The translations under genes and the position numbers were made by a program. Positions 51,301-64,000 of a stretch of DNA of 64,000 bases are shown here, piece after piece. Under the pieces are notes generated by a model. The model was not told the origin of the DNA, made no database searches, and was given only the letters and a program-made list of their open reading frames with translations. How positions within the stretch are numbered: the stretch's first letter is position 1; each line of letters begins with the position of its first letter. The DNA is from Smittia aterrima (taxonomy: Eukaryota; Arthropoda; Insecta; Diptera; Chironomidae): contig CP093830.1 in NCBI GenBank assembly GCA_033063855.1, forward strand, positions 2,232,854 through 2,296,853, read 5' to 3'.

Positions 51301-54300
51301 CAAGAACGAAAAGAAAAACTTTTATAAACAATTTTCCCTTTTTTCTTTTTTCTCAATAAATATTTTTTGCTTTCAAAACGCACAGTTCGAAATTTGTTGT
51401 TCTTGACTTGACGTTCACCTCTCTATACATAGCCCGAGAGTTTTCCTTCTTTCATTCGATGTTTTCTCGTTCGACGTAAGTAAGATTGATAGAAATCAAT
51501 AAATGAAAATCTAGCGATAGCTGTTTGGCTCTTTTCTATTCGACGCTTCAATTCATCTCGTCGAGATTTCTATCTGGAACAAACAGAATCCCCGTCAACC
51601 ACGAGAAAGATTCTCTAAGCACCAGAACGAAAAACATTTTCTCATTTCCACGAACATTGATTTGTGATTCGAGCCGATATTTCGCCATTTGATTTTCATC
51701 TCCGCCAGGAATCATTATCCACGTTCTGTGTGAACGAGAACAGATTTTTCACTATTTTCATGTCTACCTGAACTCAACTCTCATACCATTCGACAACGAT
51801 GTGTTTGCGTCAGATGCTGCGACTAATAAAAGCCTCAAAATCTGAAAAAGGAGTACAGCGGTTCCCCATGTGGGTTCAAAGGGATGCTGCCTTTTATAGA
51901 AAAGTTCGCACTGTGACATTTATTGGATAAAATATATGGAGAACTTCGTTTGTCATAGAAAGCAAAAAAATCCTATCAAACCCAAAATTTTGTGACTCAA
52001 AGTTCAGTAAAATCCTTCAACAAGTCGAAGCCTTGAGATATTCGAGTCAACATGTACAGAGAATAAAAATGATTGTTTGTCTTCTTCTCCATCTACTTGT
52101 ATGCTCGTAAAATTAGTCACTTGCGGTTGAACGAAATGCGACGACCGTAATATTGGTTTTTACGGCTTGCTAAATGTTTTACATAAAATCCCTTATAAAA
52201 GAAATGTCAAGTGAGTTTACGGAAGCGCCACAACAGTCACCTCAAACTATGCAAACTCCCACGTGCACTTTCCCGAATTGAAAATCGATAAGAAAAATTA
52301 AGTATGACAGAGACAAGGCTCTTACAAGCGGAATCCTGCATCAACTTGAAACTGACAGTTTAAAGCGCAATCGATGGCGTGAAAATAAGAGTGAGAGAGA
52401 GGAAGCACCTTTCGAGAGTAAGAGAAGGCAGCTGACAGAATAGAAACGATAAAGTTTTCCCTTCGGAACTTATCGTAAATGGAAAATATTTAGTTTGTTG
52501 TCTCATGGAAATTTAAGTTTCACGCAATTCAATTTCCCGAATATGTGTCGCCTACAACATCGGCCTCGTCACCCGAGACGAAGATACACTCTCGAGTTTC
52601 AATTAAACTTTCACAAACCTATCAGAGAAGTTTTTGAATTATTGATTGAAAATTATGACTGCGGAGTGTGGTGGAGTTTTCTCTCTTTTGCGCTGATGAT
52701 AAAACTGTTTAATCAAATTTTCCATTTAAAGCTTGCAATGAAGCCTGCACGAAAATCCATAATTAATGCTCGTCATAATAATGCGCTGAAACATCCATGA
52801 TTGAAGTCGAGTTTTACAATTCATATTCTCTCAAAAATGCATGTTCAATGCACAGTCGAATGTCGTAGTTGTGCGTTTGCGTTTATCGCCCTCACTCATC
52901 TACATAGCGATTCTGTCTTTCTCTCTCACTCCTTCGTTCGCAAAAGATATAATAGCCTTTTATATTCCCATTTAATGGTTTTTGTTTCATTAATATGCAT
53001 GCAAAGACTCTGAGGGAAATCGAAATAAGGTTTTCCACCACACGAAGCCAACCCCTTTCTCCTCGACTTTGCTATATGTGCTCAATGTTTCATTTCGTTT
53101 GCCGGCGAAGCTCGAAGCATACACAAAAGCTACAGCAACAACTAAAGCCTAGAAATAGCCACAAAGTACAATGAACGTGTTTCACATTCAACAGCCTGTT
53201 GCTCCCCTAAGGCCAGTATATTTCAACTAAAAGCAGAGTAGGAAAAAACACATTTCCACTCTATTTTCCTCGTTCTCTGAATAGTTCTCCGACATCAGCG
53301 ACTGTCTAATGGGTTTCGCATGATGTTTTTGCTTCTCTTAGACAACGAACAGATTCCAAAACAGAGAATAAAAAAAGCTTCAAGTGACAGAACGAAACGA
53401 AGGAAAGAGTTTTATGTTTTGCATAAAAGCTATCTTAAGCACCCGATCTGCATGAAAGCGTTTTTTTCTTCAACAAGTCGGGAGGGTTGAAAGCATCACG
53501 TGATAATCGCCGACTGAAATAAAATTTTAATTATCATGAAACAAATTTCTCCGCCCTGGCACGGCCTTGTCATCCCCAGAGACAAGCGAATCTCTTCCGC
53601 TAATGAAATGTGCTTGAAGCTTCGCTCCGCTACCTTTTGATATATCAAAAACGGAAGATAGTGATGACTGGCGACACAAAAGGCATTCTCGCTGTCATGA
53701 AAGGTCAGAGCAACATTTGCTGGATCTACCTTCGCTCCCCTTTTAATGACCCCTTTTTGCTGAAAGTTAATACAATATTTATTCCGAGTCAGAGCATCGC
53801 AAAACTATCATCTTCTCTTTTATATTTTGGATACGAAACACCCGGGGCAGAGCATAACCCGAACCCTGAAACAAGAAGCAGCTAAAATATATTTCATCAC
53901 ATTAAACTTTCGGTTGAGGACGGGGCGATGAAACTTTAACTTTTCCTACCTGACACATTGCCATCTACGATGATGTCGATAGATTGTAGAATCACCATAA
54001 TTTGTTTGTGTCCACAATGAAACAAACAACAACAGCAGCAGCAATCGTGCGGATTCAAACTACTCTCGTCGTCGTCACTAATCGATTGATCAGAAATTTC
54101 TCTTTCGCCACAAATTTTCTCCCACATCAGCCTGTCATTTGGCGAGAGCATACAATAAACGGAGGCAAATAAATGACTGATCGTTTGTTTTCACCCAATT
54201 TTCCTGATGAATTTCCCTTCCGCAACAATTAAGCTTCAGTGAGAAATGAGAATGACGAAACGAGAAAAGAATTTAGTGAGTTTTGCACTTCTCGCCCTGT

Positions 54301-54426
54301 TGGCGAAAATGTTTGCTTAATTCGACGTTTGATCCAATTACACAATCCAGTAGCTTCAAACATACATTAATTCAAATTATCTGCTGCATGAGGCGACTTT
54401 GGTTGGATTTTCGCTCTGTGTGTGAT

Positions 54427-54442
54427 AGAGAGAGAGAGAGAG
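54427..54442. repeat. (GA)n microsatellite
   Basis: Sixteen-base uninterrupted GA run inside the heph intron. Confidence 0.9.
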
Positions 54443-57003
54443 TGTTATGTGAAATGTGATAAATTTTATTAATATTAATCGAGGATTTGTTTGAGCATAG
54501 AACGACAACTCTCATAGCCATTTTAATAATTGTTTCCATCCATCCGTGCGGTGACATACGGAACATGTTTTAATTTGTCAAACTTAATGTTCGATATAAA
54601 ATAAACGGAAATAAAATTTATAGTTACGCATTTGTGAATTGATGATGATTGAATCATGTTGATTTTGTTAACTTACTCCACTGTCTTATATCAGATATTT
54701 ACTGGGAAAATGTTTCCGGTTTCCTATGCGTTGATTACTAGTTGTGTCAACTTTTAAAAAAAAAATTGTTTAGAAACAAAAAACGAAAAACAGAAAAGTT
54801 ACCAAATCCTTCAATTCGTAATCAACCAGAACTTTTGAATCATAACAGTCAAATCTTATGACGCGGATTATGAACGATGACGACGTAAGCCTTACCAAAT
54901 ATTCAGGATGCGACAGTATCAATCAAATAACGACTAGGGAATTACGTTAAATGAAAATACCTGTCGCCTTTTGAGTCAATAAAACTTTTGGGATATCCGA
55001 TTGAGGTGAATGAGATTATAAAACCCTTTTCAACATGTCCCCCTGTAATTAATAGGACTCAATCAATTCTCCATATGTGCAGTAATCAATAATGATAATG
55101 TTTGTTGATGTGTGTCTACCGTATTAACTATGGACGAAAGTATACATCGTCAGTGGTAAGTCAATTTAATGTGACATAAAATTTAATGTTATAATGGAAT
55201 TAATAATGATGGTCGGGTTGGAATCGGTCGGGTTGGGCTGACAGAAGCTCGAGGGCATTGTAAAGAGAAAACCATCATCCCTTTCGCTTGAAGGACGAGC
55301 ACACATCAAAGCTGTTTTCACATCCAGCAAGGCATTAATAGACAAACATTAACGTCTGCTTTTATTTCGATTTTCTCCAAGGAAAACAGTAAAAAGTCGA
55401 AACGAGATGAGAATTTAATTTAACTCTGAGAATTTTCATTCTGTAATCGCATAAAATATTCATTGGCATTCGTTCGAGAGAAAAGGCTCGAGAATCGAGA
55501 GGATGTCGGGGATTAACTCGGCACAATAATTTCATGTAAATTTTTAAACACCGGAAATTTCAAAAATATGAAAATGAAAAATTTCCGGGAAAAGTTGACT
55601 TAGAAAAGTGAATCATGCTTGTCGTAGACGAACATGATACAAAATAATATTTTAATTCAATTTTGACGAGAAAAAGTAATTAAATGAAGATTCAACTTCT
55701 TCTGCTTCATCTTCACATGAGAAAATCTTGAAAAGTTTTCACTACTCTTGAAGGAAAATTTAGAATTCACAATTCGAGTGACGAAAGTTTTCCAAAGTGT
55801 TTGCACATTCATATATTGAACATTTTGAATAATTGTCGTCATCGATTTTCCTGCTTTCAAATGTGGAAAGCAAACAGACGTTCAATGCTTGCTCGCTTGA
55901 CTTCTTCAACCTTCATTCGATAGTAAAATTTTCTATTTGCTGAGCATTACATTCTCTGGGAGTAAATAATTCTCAATCGTGGTGATTGTCGAAGCAAGCC
56001 ATTTAATTGATTGGATTTGATTGATTACGCCTACCGCACATGTCTAAATATCGAAGCAGTTATTGCTTCCAACATTATCGGAAATTGTTTCAGCTACAAA
56101 TCCTGAAACTGTCATCATACTTACGATGAAACTTTTGTTTTCTTCGATAGAATTTTCCCAAAATTTTCTAAGGCTATAAACACGTTGAGATCGAGGCAAA
56201 ATCAACCTTTTATAAAAGCAGAAGCAAAAAAATGTTAGCAGCTGCTTGATGAATCCCTCGGTTGACTCTTAAACGTGTTATTTGTGCGCATGGGAAGGAG
56301 AGGTTTTCTGAGAAAGACAACTAATTTCAGTAAATTAAACATTCATTACCTAATTATTTTCTTCTCCAACATTCATTTACCTCGGGTTTTTACTCCACAT
56401 CAGCATAAGCACACATTCACACTGATTCCTAACAAACACTTGGAAGTGTGTTCTTTTCTTTTTTCTCGTCGTCGTCCCAATCCGAAAACACAACAGCCAC
56501 GACGATGCTTAAGCTCCGCTCAACATCGGTGATGTTAATGGAAAGGATTTTTAGTTGATCTCAAAATAACCGTAAATCGAGGGAAATGTGTGTTGCTGCT
56601 TAGGAAAATATTGATGTCGAGAAGGCTTTAGACATGTTAGGGAGGTTGAGATATTGCCCTCGACGCATTAAAGCATCGTGTTTCTTGTTCCCAGGTATGC
56701 TCGCAGGAACTCACTTTGCGTAAAATATGTTGTACACCTTTAAATTATCTTGTAGAACATTTCAATTACGAAGGCACCGAACGGCAGTTGAAAAAAGATG
56801 CTGGCAATTTCGCTGCAGACACCTGATGTTTTCATAGGATCGCAAAAAGCGAAAAGAAGCTTTCGGCTCCATTAAAAATAAATTTTTCTATTTGCCGCTT
56901 TCTGCGTATATGAGAACAGTTGTTGTTGCCGTCGAACATTGTTGTCTCTATGCATTAAACTTAATCCTCATGTTTCTGGGTTGGCAACGAAGGGCCATCG
57001 CTT

Positions 57004-57028
57004 CCCTCTCTCCCTCTCTCTCTCCTCT
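57004..57028. repeat. (CT)n-rich microsatellite
   Basis: Pyrimidine CT repeats with CCC interruptions. Confidence 0.85.
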
Positions 57029-60000
57029 GACAAAATAAAACATTTATGTATCGGTCTTCTACTCGATGGCGAGCAAAGCAGCGTCTCCGGCTACTTTTTT
57101 GTGTGTTGAAACATGAAAAATAGCTAATAATTTAACCAGCATCAGCAGGGAGCGTGCAAATACCAAACACTGAGTGGGGGGACGAGGACGACAGAAGCGT
57201 TTGTCCATTAATTAAAGTACACAGAGTGAAAAAAATTGGGTAATTTGACGAAATGGTATTTGAACAGTCGGGAAAAGGGAAAAGTTTCTGTGCTTTACAG
57301 CAAGATAACCCATGAAAACCGCAACACATCACATAAAGCACGAGTGAAACAGTAGGAGTTGCATTTTGATGAACAAAAAGTTTTATTATCTTAGTTTGCT
57401 ACAAATTGTTAAATACACGACGAGTTTGCTATGTCCATGTGGTCATTGTCAGGATTTTCACTGAGTAAATCACAGTGGAAAAATTCGAGGAATTTCTCAA
57501 TCCCTTCTCGGATTTACCAACTATTTGAGCGAAAGCCATTTCGAAATATTTATTTACGATTCACGAGAATTTAATTTATGCTCTCGTTCGCTCCCATATC
57601 ATCATACAAACCGGAAAAATGTATGATGGATATATGTGAAAATGGGGTTTTATCTGTCGCAACCCCGCCTCGAACTTTACCGCTATATTTCTCTCTTGTA
57701 AAATAGCTGATAATGGATTTCGAATCTGCGGGATTTTGCACTTGAAGCCTTGCGATTTGACTTTAATGCTTGTGACCTAAGCTTGCATAACGAAAGCGAT
57801 TCTTGTTAATTTCAAAGCTCTAACTCATTGAGAAACATGCTTTGAGTGCAATCGCTTAAGTGAAAAAACTAGAGTTGTTTCAAACAACCATCACAGCAGC
57901 TTCTATGTCATTACTTTAATAAAACGAACGATTTGACATTATATCGTTGCAAGACCAAGAGGAGCTCTCCCGATCTTCAGCATCACATCACATCCAAGAA
58001 CAACAGCCCAGCGACGAAATTATTTTTCTCCTATTTTCTTTTTTGTCTTTGAGCTCCTTTCATGCTGGAAATGCATCCTTACATTGTACATTATGTGTAA
58101 GCAGCACACAAGAAGGAAAAACCTTTTCAAGTTTCATATAAAAATAATTCCAAGCTTCCGCCGCCATTAAACGTTCGTTAGAACGATTGAATTGAAGCAA
58201 GTGAAAATAGATTCAACGTTAATGCTCAAGCTCTCAACCCGCTCATGAATAAGAATAGTGAAAGCAAGTCTCTCGTGCTCTAATGAATCGATTCTAGTCT
58301 GCAAGTTTAAGTTTCCTTTTTTCACTTGAATATTCAGTCATTTTGAATGGATTTTAAATTAATGGCGAATGGATAAACAGAAACAAAGAACATTGAAAGA
58401 TGGAAGAAGACTCAAGAGAATATATTTGTAGAATGTCGACGAGTGTTGTCGATAATGTGAACTTCAAGTTGTCGCGAGATCGATTTTTTCTTCTAACTTC
58501 TGACACATGAAAAGAGATAGTGAAGGAGACGCTAGGAAAAGTCAATAATGTATCACATTTCGCATGATGGGAGATTCAAATTCTGCAACTTACCGCACTG
58601 ATATTCGATGCTACTTGAGTAAGAGAGCGAGCGAGAGAAAGAGCAAACATATATTCAAAGCTTATGTATTTTTCCATCAGCATAATTCTGAATACTTCAG
58701 ACATCAGACTCTTCCTCCTCAGTAGCGTTTCCAATTGAATTTTATTCATAAGAGAGTAATTGTAGTTGTATATTGCACAAGCCCTCGCAATTTCTCATTC
58801 AAAATTTATATTTAAATAGACTTAGATGTATCTATCTAGTCGACTACATGTTTACATATTAACATATGAATGCTGTAAACTTTTTTTTTCCGCCCTCTCC
58901 GAATGGATTTTCACCTCTCTGCTCGCGCGTCGAGTGGGATAAAAGGTTTCGCATTGATCTTTTGATGCCTTTCTTAGTCGGAAGTGGGGAAATTTATGAA
59001 TTTATGCATTTCATAGACTTTACCCTCCTCGCCGGATTTCGTTGTGAATATTTCATGACGATTCTATTTTTTGCTTTGCTGAAAATTGATTTGAAAGATC
59101 CGAAAAATGGAAATCCGATCGACCGGCACACATATCAAATTTTAGGGGTTGAATACCCGACCATAGATAATGATATCCTAAATATCTATTAGACAAAAAT
59201 TACACAACTCAGATTCATTAGAATTCCGGTTGGATCCGAACTCGTTCATAGCACAAAACTTTGGCTAACCCTTTCCCTCTGACCCGACAGATATTTGTGC
59301 GGTTACCATAAATGTGATACTAAGCAAAAACACATAATCATAATAAAGTTTCAACATCATTCAGCAAATGGCCTACGATGAAATTTTAGATTTTAATCAG
59401 AGTTAGTTTTCCACATTTAACTAGAACAAAGCAGAACAGAAATGAACTTAAATTAATTAAAATATTGAAAATTATTCCATTCGCCTATCTCTCTTGCTCG
59501 GGGCATATTTTAAATCATTTGTCAGTAGCAGAAATTTATTTTATTGACTTTATGGATCGTTGAGTCCTCTGGGCTCATCAAATAGATCAATTGATCGTAA
59601 AATATTAACAAGTGACTGAAACGACCATCACCATCGGCGATGAATTACAGTTTAACTCTAATTGATGGCATTAAGATGATGAGTTCATTATTTTGCACAA
59701 ACTTTTGTTCATTTATTCCCGTTTCGTGTTTCGCAATATCACTAATCCTGGCTGCCACAAATCCACCCGATGGGGATTAAAGTGTAAAAAAGTGAAACAT
59801 ACGAAACAACTTGACATGTTCGCACGGCTGGTGGAAGGAAGAGCGTGATGGGTAAAGCGTAGGAAAATGTAAATAAAACAGAATAATAAATAAAACAAAA
59901 CCATTTTTCTCATTACTAATGGTATGATGCGGTGGTGTGGCGTCGTTCGCTCTTTTCCTCTGTTCAAACATTGTAGATAAAGACAAGGGAAGGGTAAATA

Positions 60001-60974
60001 AAATGTTCAAACCGTGATTATATATTTAGGCGGCATTGCACTCTTTGAAAAGCGCGCTCGAAATGGTGAAAATGAGTATCGTCATGCACACACAAAAAAC
60101 CATTTTCCATTGCCGAGCATTTAAATATCTCACCATCACTCTGATACTTTGTACGTTTAAACTCTCGCTTATTCATTGCTGACAAATTCAGAAATGATAA
60201 TGGCGATGATAATTCAGCAGAAAATACATTTACCTTCTCGTTTGATGAACTTTAACAAACAAAGATTTAATGTGAACAACTTGAACTGCTCATCACGTTG
60301 TTTAATGTCACAACTCGTTGACGTTTAGAATAAAACCACGACACAGCAATTGTGAGAGTGATAGTTGTGGTAAATTCAAACGCTAAACCAGAGTTTTCAT
60401 TGTAATTCTGCGATGGATTGTCTTCATCATAGAAAGGGCGAATTGTTTCAATCAATTTTCATTTTGTCTTCGCTACCCTTTTCTGTATTGAATGACAATC
60501 CCTAATTAATTGATATTTGAGCTTCATGAAAAGCAGTTTTGTTTATCATTCTTCGCTTTGTTAGATCGCTCTTCATTATTTTAACTAAACTGTGGGAAAA
60601 CTCGACGGGTTGACTATCTAAACAAATTTCTTGGAAATATTCTATTGTCTGATAGATCAAAGTAGACATTTTCTATTTTTGATCAAGAGCATCTCAAATT
60701 TCTCAGCAATTAAGAGGCTTTCGATTTCATAGAAAAAAAGTCTTTCTGTTAGAGAAAGCTTACAACTGTAAATATTTCGTCAAATGAGCTTTTGTACATC
60801 AATCTTCCAGTTTCTTTAATCTCTTCTGCTACGTGTCTTAAGCAAATTAAAACTTTTCTTTTGTAGAAACTTCTTCTAGTCTAGTATGAAAATCATTTTC
60901 TTTTTTGTTAATTTTGTTTAAGTACAAATGATTGTGTTTTTAATTTGCAAAAATATTTTTTTCTTCTTTTTTAG

Positions 60975-60995
60975 ACGAAGCTCATTGAAAATCAA
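60975..60995 (+). other. Candidate 21-base heph microexon
   Basis: A very strong polypyrimidine acceptor (TTTTTTTCTTCTTTTTTAG) is followed 21 bases later by CAA|GTGAGA. The insert reads TKLIENQ in phase 0 and would fit between any phase-0 heph 5' exon and RGSDELLS. No conservation evidence is available, and chance occurrence in AT-rich intron is possible. Confidence 0.2.
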
Positions 60996-62399
60996 GTGAG
61001 AGACAAACCAACCATTTCCTTGCGACTTTCTTAAGATTTCCCTTATCTGAATTATCCTCATTCTGCTTCTATTCATTTACTTTTAATTACATTTCGTCTT
61101 GTCTTGTCTTTTCACCTCGGAAGCTTGACTTTAATTTTGTTTTCACTTCACTCTGTTTCTCTCTCCTTTTCTCTCTGTCTCTGTTCGCACTAGAAATACT
61201 TTGCAGCAATTTTTCCGTTTTTCTTCTTCTACTTTTCCCTTAAATGTGAAAAGCTATTTGCACTCAATCAAATCAGACATTATTTCTTTCTTCCCTTTTA
61301 CAAAAAAAAAATAAGAAATCTGAAATATTCACAAGAAAAATTTATCGCCCTTTCTTCTCATGTATTTGCTCAAAAAATAAGTAAAAGGAAGAATAATGCT
61401 GCCGGGGATAGAAAGCGTAAGTTTATATGACGACAGTGTTTTAACTCCTTTATCTGATTCTCTGTGTGTTACTTTACTTCTTCTGTCCATCTGAACGCCA
61501 TTAATCCATCTTTGTTCAGTTTTTATTCGTCTCAAATGTTAGCTCGAGCATAAATCCCTGACGACAGCAATTTTCCGAGCATTAGATTTACATAAATCAT
61601 GAAAAATATGTTCGACTATTGTTTTAAATTATGTGATTTCCATGCTTTGGTGAACAGCGTTCGCGTTTTGTTGCTCAACCACCCACGCACTTAGTCGTGA
61701 TAGAACAATAAAGAAAATCGTTTGTATTTGCGTTTAAATCGCGTCAGAAGAGAAAGATAAATCAAAAATGTAAAATGTATATTTGACTTTAATGTAGTAC
61801 ATGCTGGCGTGTTCTTTTGGCTCGCACAAAGTAAAGAGATGGCAAAAGAGAAGAAGTATACGATGGCATAAACAATGCTACTCTTCTTTCATTTATATCA
61901 TTTTTCTTCTAAGGCCCCTTCGTTATTCTAAGCCTTACACCTGAAATTCCGTGCCGGAGAGAAATTTACGATTCGAAATAAAAACCGAGAAAATTCCAAC
62001 AGAGAAAGGAAGGAAAATGTTTTCTTTGGCTTTAAGACACTTGTAAGATTTTCGAGGAAACCTGAAGGAAAATAAAACCCTTCTAAGCGAGAGATAGAGA
62101 GAGAGTGAAAGGAAGAAACTTTAAAGATTTAACAAGGATTAAGAAACTAATTGCAAGCTTGTTGAGGAACGAGGCGAATCTTGTTTGTGTTTCCCATGCG
62201 ATGAGAAAATATCTTCTGATGGTGCATCTATTGAATTATTCACGCTCAAACAACAACAAGCTCCTGTAGACTTCGTAGATTGTGTGCGGTGCTCGAATAA
62301 GAGAATTTCTGTTCTGTTAATCTGAAAGGAAAGAAGATTCTCCATGGCTCATTAAAAAGATTCCTTCTACATTTCACCGTCGTTCATGTTGTTGTAGAC

Positions 62400-62416
62400 A
62401 GAGAGAGAGAGAGAGA
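62400..62416. repeat. (GA)n microsatellite
   Basis: Seventeen-base GA run. Confidence 0.9.
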
Positions 62417-62669
62417 CTTGTATCAAAATGCATTTTCTGTGCATGAAGCAAACCATTTAGATCCAATGTTTTATTCATTCTGCTAGTCATAGAACTATGA
62501 CGGAACAGGCAAAGACATGACAAGACCTAATTTACATAAATTTCTCTCAACAAGTGAACTTCAAGGATTTACAGAGAGAAAGCTCGTAATCTCGTTCCCC
62601 GTTGCGATCGGAGGAAATCTCTCTGATTGACTCATCGCATGTGAAAAATTGTAAGCCATAAATACTGAA

Positions 62670-62682
62670 GTGTGTGTGTGTG
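62670..62682. repeat. (GT)n microsatellite
   Basis: GT dinucleotide run. Confidence 0.85.
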
Positions 62683-63951
62683 AGTATTTGAAGCTATTGA
62701 AAGGACACACGAGAGAATGTCGTAAAGTTCCATGCGACGAAGGGGAAGGAAATAGAAGAAAAACATGAAAAATTATTAATCTTTCTTGAAACCATTTATC
62801 CTTCGTCTCATTCTTCATCGCTCTCAAGATTTCTTTTTGTTATCAGGAGTATGTGTAAAAATTTTCACTTCAATCTGCTGTTTTGTGGTTTACAACAAAA
62901 TGATTATTCTTCCCCCCTCAAAACCTCTATCGCTCGCTGAGCTTTCGAGTGTAAAAACCTCGCTCTATTGTTGGAAGGTATTAAGTATATGACGATGATA
63001 TAAATACGAGCGGTATACTTGTAATATAAATGTTGATGCGGAATAAATGTAGGCTCGATGAATGAAAGCATGTGAGTGAGTCAGGAGCAACCAAAAAAGC
63101 TATTGAAGCTGAGATTGAAGAGTGTCTATTCGTCGCCTCCTTAAGGCACGGGGATTATTCATCGCATTTTCCCCATCCTTCTCCCATTACTTTTGATGGA
63201 AGAGATTATCGTCTTAAATCTTATGTTTCGAAGAAGATTTGATTCAATCAAATAAGTTTTTGTCTTCCGAAGACTTATCACTACTTTCTCTAGCTCGTCC
63301 ATAGAGACTAACCTTCTTGCTGAAAAGTTGGTCTCTAAATCAGCGGGAGTTGCAGAAAAGCTGCTTCATAAACAAAAAATGTCTTAGTCCAAGATTAAGC
63401 AGACCAAGAAATGTTCCAGAAATGTCAACTCTCTTATCAACCGAAAGATTTATTTCACTATTATCCGTCATGCTATGAAAGCTAAGAGAGAAAATTGTGA
63501 TGATAAAAAATTATTCCGCTTTAACCTGTTGTAAGATGACGGCAGAGGCGAGGGATGATGCGAGTTAGGAAGAGAACTCGAGACAGAGATAGCAGATATT
63601 TCTCTCCGAGATTGCTTAAGCATAATGCGTTTATATCATTTCCTTTGTGTAATAAATTATATAATTTTCATCATCGTTCCTCCTGAGATGAGAATGCGAT
63701 TATTATTATACCATTTTTATATATTTTCCTACTTAATATAAATTGCAGTGTGTACCTAAGGAGAATGTTGTTGATGTTTTTTCTTGTTGAATCTTGCCAG
63801 CTTCTTTTATTTTTTAATAATATTCGAGGAAAAATATAAAAAAAAACACCAAAGAGAAACTAAATTAAATTACCGTCCATTTTTCTACTTTTTTTTCTTT
63901 CTTTTTCTTCCCTTTCCGCTTTCTCAACAATGTCAACGCTATGTCGTGCAG

Positions 63952-64000
63952 AGAGGTAGCGACGAATTACTGAGTCAAACAGCAGTCATGGCGCCAGCAG
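63952..64000 (+). CDS. heph: hephaestus / PTB common coding exon (partial, runs off the window)
   Basis: Polypyrimidine tract-binding protein, a four-RRM regulator of splicing and translation; in flies heph affects Notch signalling, spermatid individualisation and oskar mRNA control. After the TGCAG acceptor the exon reads RGSDELLSQTAVMAPA and continues past the window end. Only frame 0 is open; the other two stop within 21 bases. KRGSDEL(L/F)S is the signature just after the N-terminus of PTBP1, PTBP2 and fly heph, before RRM1. The RRMs lie outside the window. The frame fits the phase-0 donors at 42461 and 48327. With only 16 residues the identification relies on this motif, the matching upstream exon and synteny with RhoGAP100F. 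Confidence 0.9.

Larger units (their letters stand above)
48328..63951 (+). other. heph: Large heph intron before the common exon
   Basis: From the GTGAGC donor at 48328 to the TGCAG acceptor at 63951. The acceptor is preceded by pyrimidine-rich DNA (TTTTTTTTCTTTCTTTTTC from about 63890). About 15.6 kb, AT-rich, with GA/TC and GT microsatellites. The longest frame (58866-59192, 108 codons) has no family match. A candidate 21-base microexon sits at 60975-60995. Confidence 0.7.

Noticed and set aside
58866..59192. 108-codon plus frame
   Set aside because: No motif, hydrophobic and random-looking; probably chance in an intron.
1..64000. tRNA, known insect microRNA hairpins, transposase or reverse transcriptase
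   Set aside because: Scanned by eye for B-box-like motifs, a few familiar microRNA seeds and mobile-element protein motifs; none found, though an exhaustive search was not possible.

Overview
The window is AT-rich insect nuclear DNA. Short GT-AG introns of about 57-80 bases, insect initiator motifs and the gene content point to a dipteran, probably a nematoceran fly such as a chironomid midge; the species call is inference. I can support three protein-coding genes. No rRNA or tRNA gene, no CRISPR array and no intact transposon was recognised.

Layout. (1) Positions 627-7491, minus strand: a complete coding sequence for the synaptic scaffold RhoGAP100F (Syd-1). It has ten coding exons whose phases agree at every junction and sum to 4788 bases (1595 residues plus stop). 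Domain order is a short dicysteine N-terminus, PDZ, C2, RhoGAP and a long Ser/Thr/Asn-rich tail. (2) About 7.5-17.3 kb: non-coding upstream DNA of RhoGAP100F, with a candidate 5' UTR exon ending at 11380 (minus). (3) 17346-19438, plus strand: a complete nine-exon phospholipase B1-like GDSL lipase of 407 residues with a signal peptide and all catalytic blocks. (4) About 19.4-30 kb: intergenic DNA with an isolated TATA/initiator promoter near 21.5 kb. (5) About 30-64 kb, plus strand: the 5' end of hephaestus (heph), the insect polypyrimidine tract-binding protein. The common exon starts at 63952 with RGSDELLS, the PTB-family signature, and runs off the window. Upstream lie alternative 5' exons: a clear 33-codon phase-0 exon at 42363-42461, a Q/N-rich frame without an initial ATG ending at 48327, and weaker candidates at 30 kb, 36.5 kb and 61 kb.

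RhoGAP100F and heph both map near the distal tip of chromosome arm 3R in Drosophila melanogaster (from memory), so the window looks like conserved local synteny with a phospholipase B-like gene between them. The genes are not an operon. RhoGAP100F acts in presynaptic assembly, the lipase is secreted, and heph is a nuclear/cytoplasmic RNA regulator. The most interesting part is the multi-promoter 5' region of heph, where exon phases allow several different N-termini. I saw no sign of a wholly new biological system.
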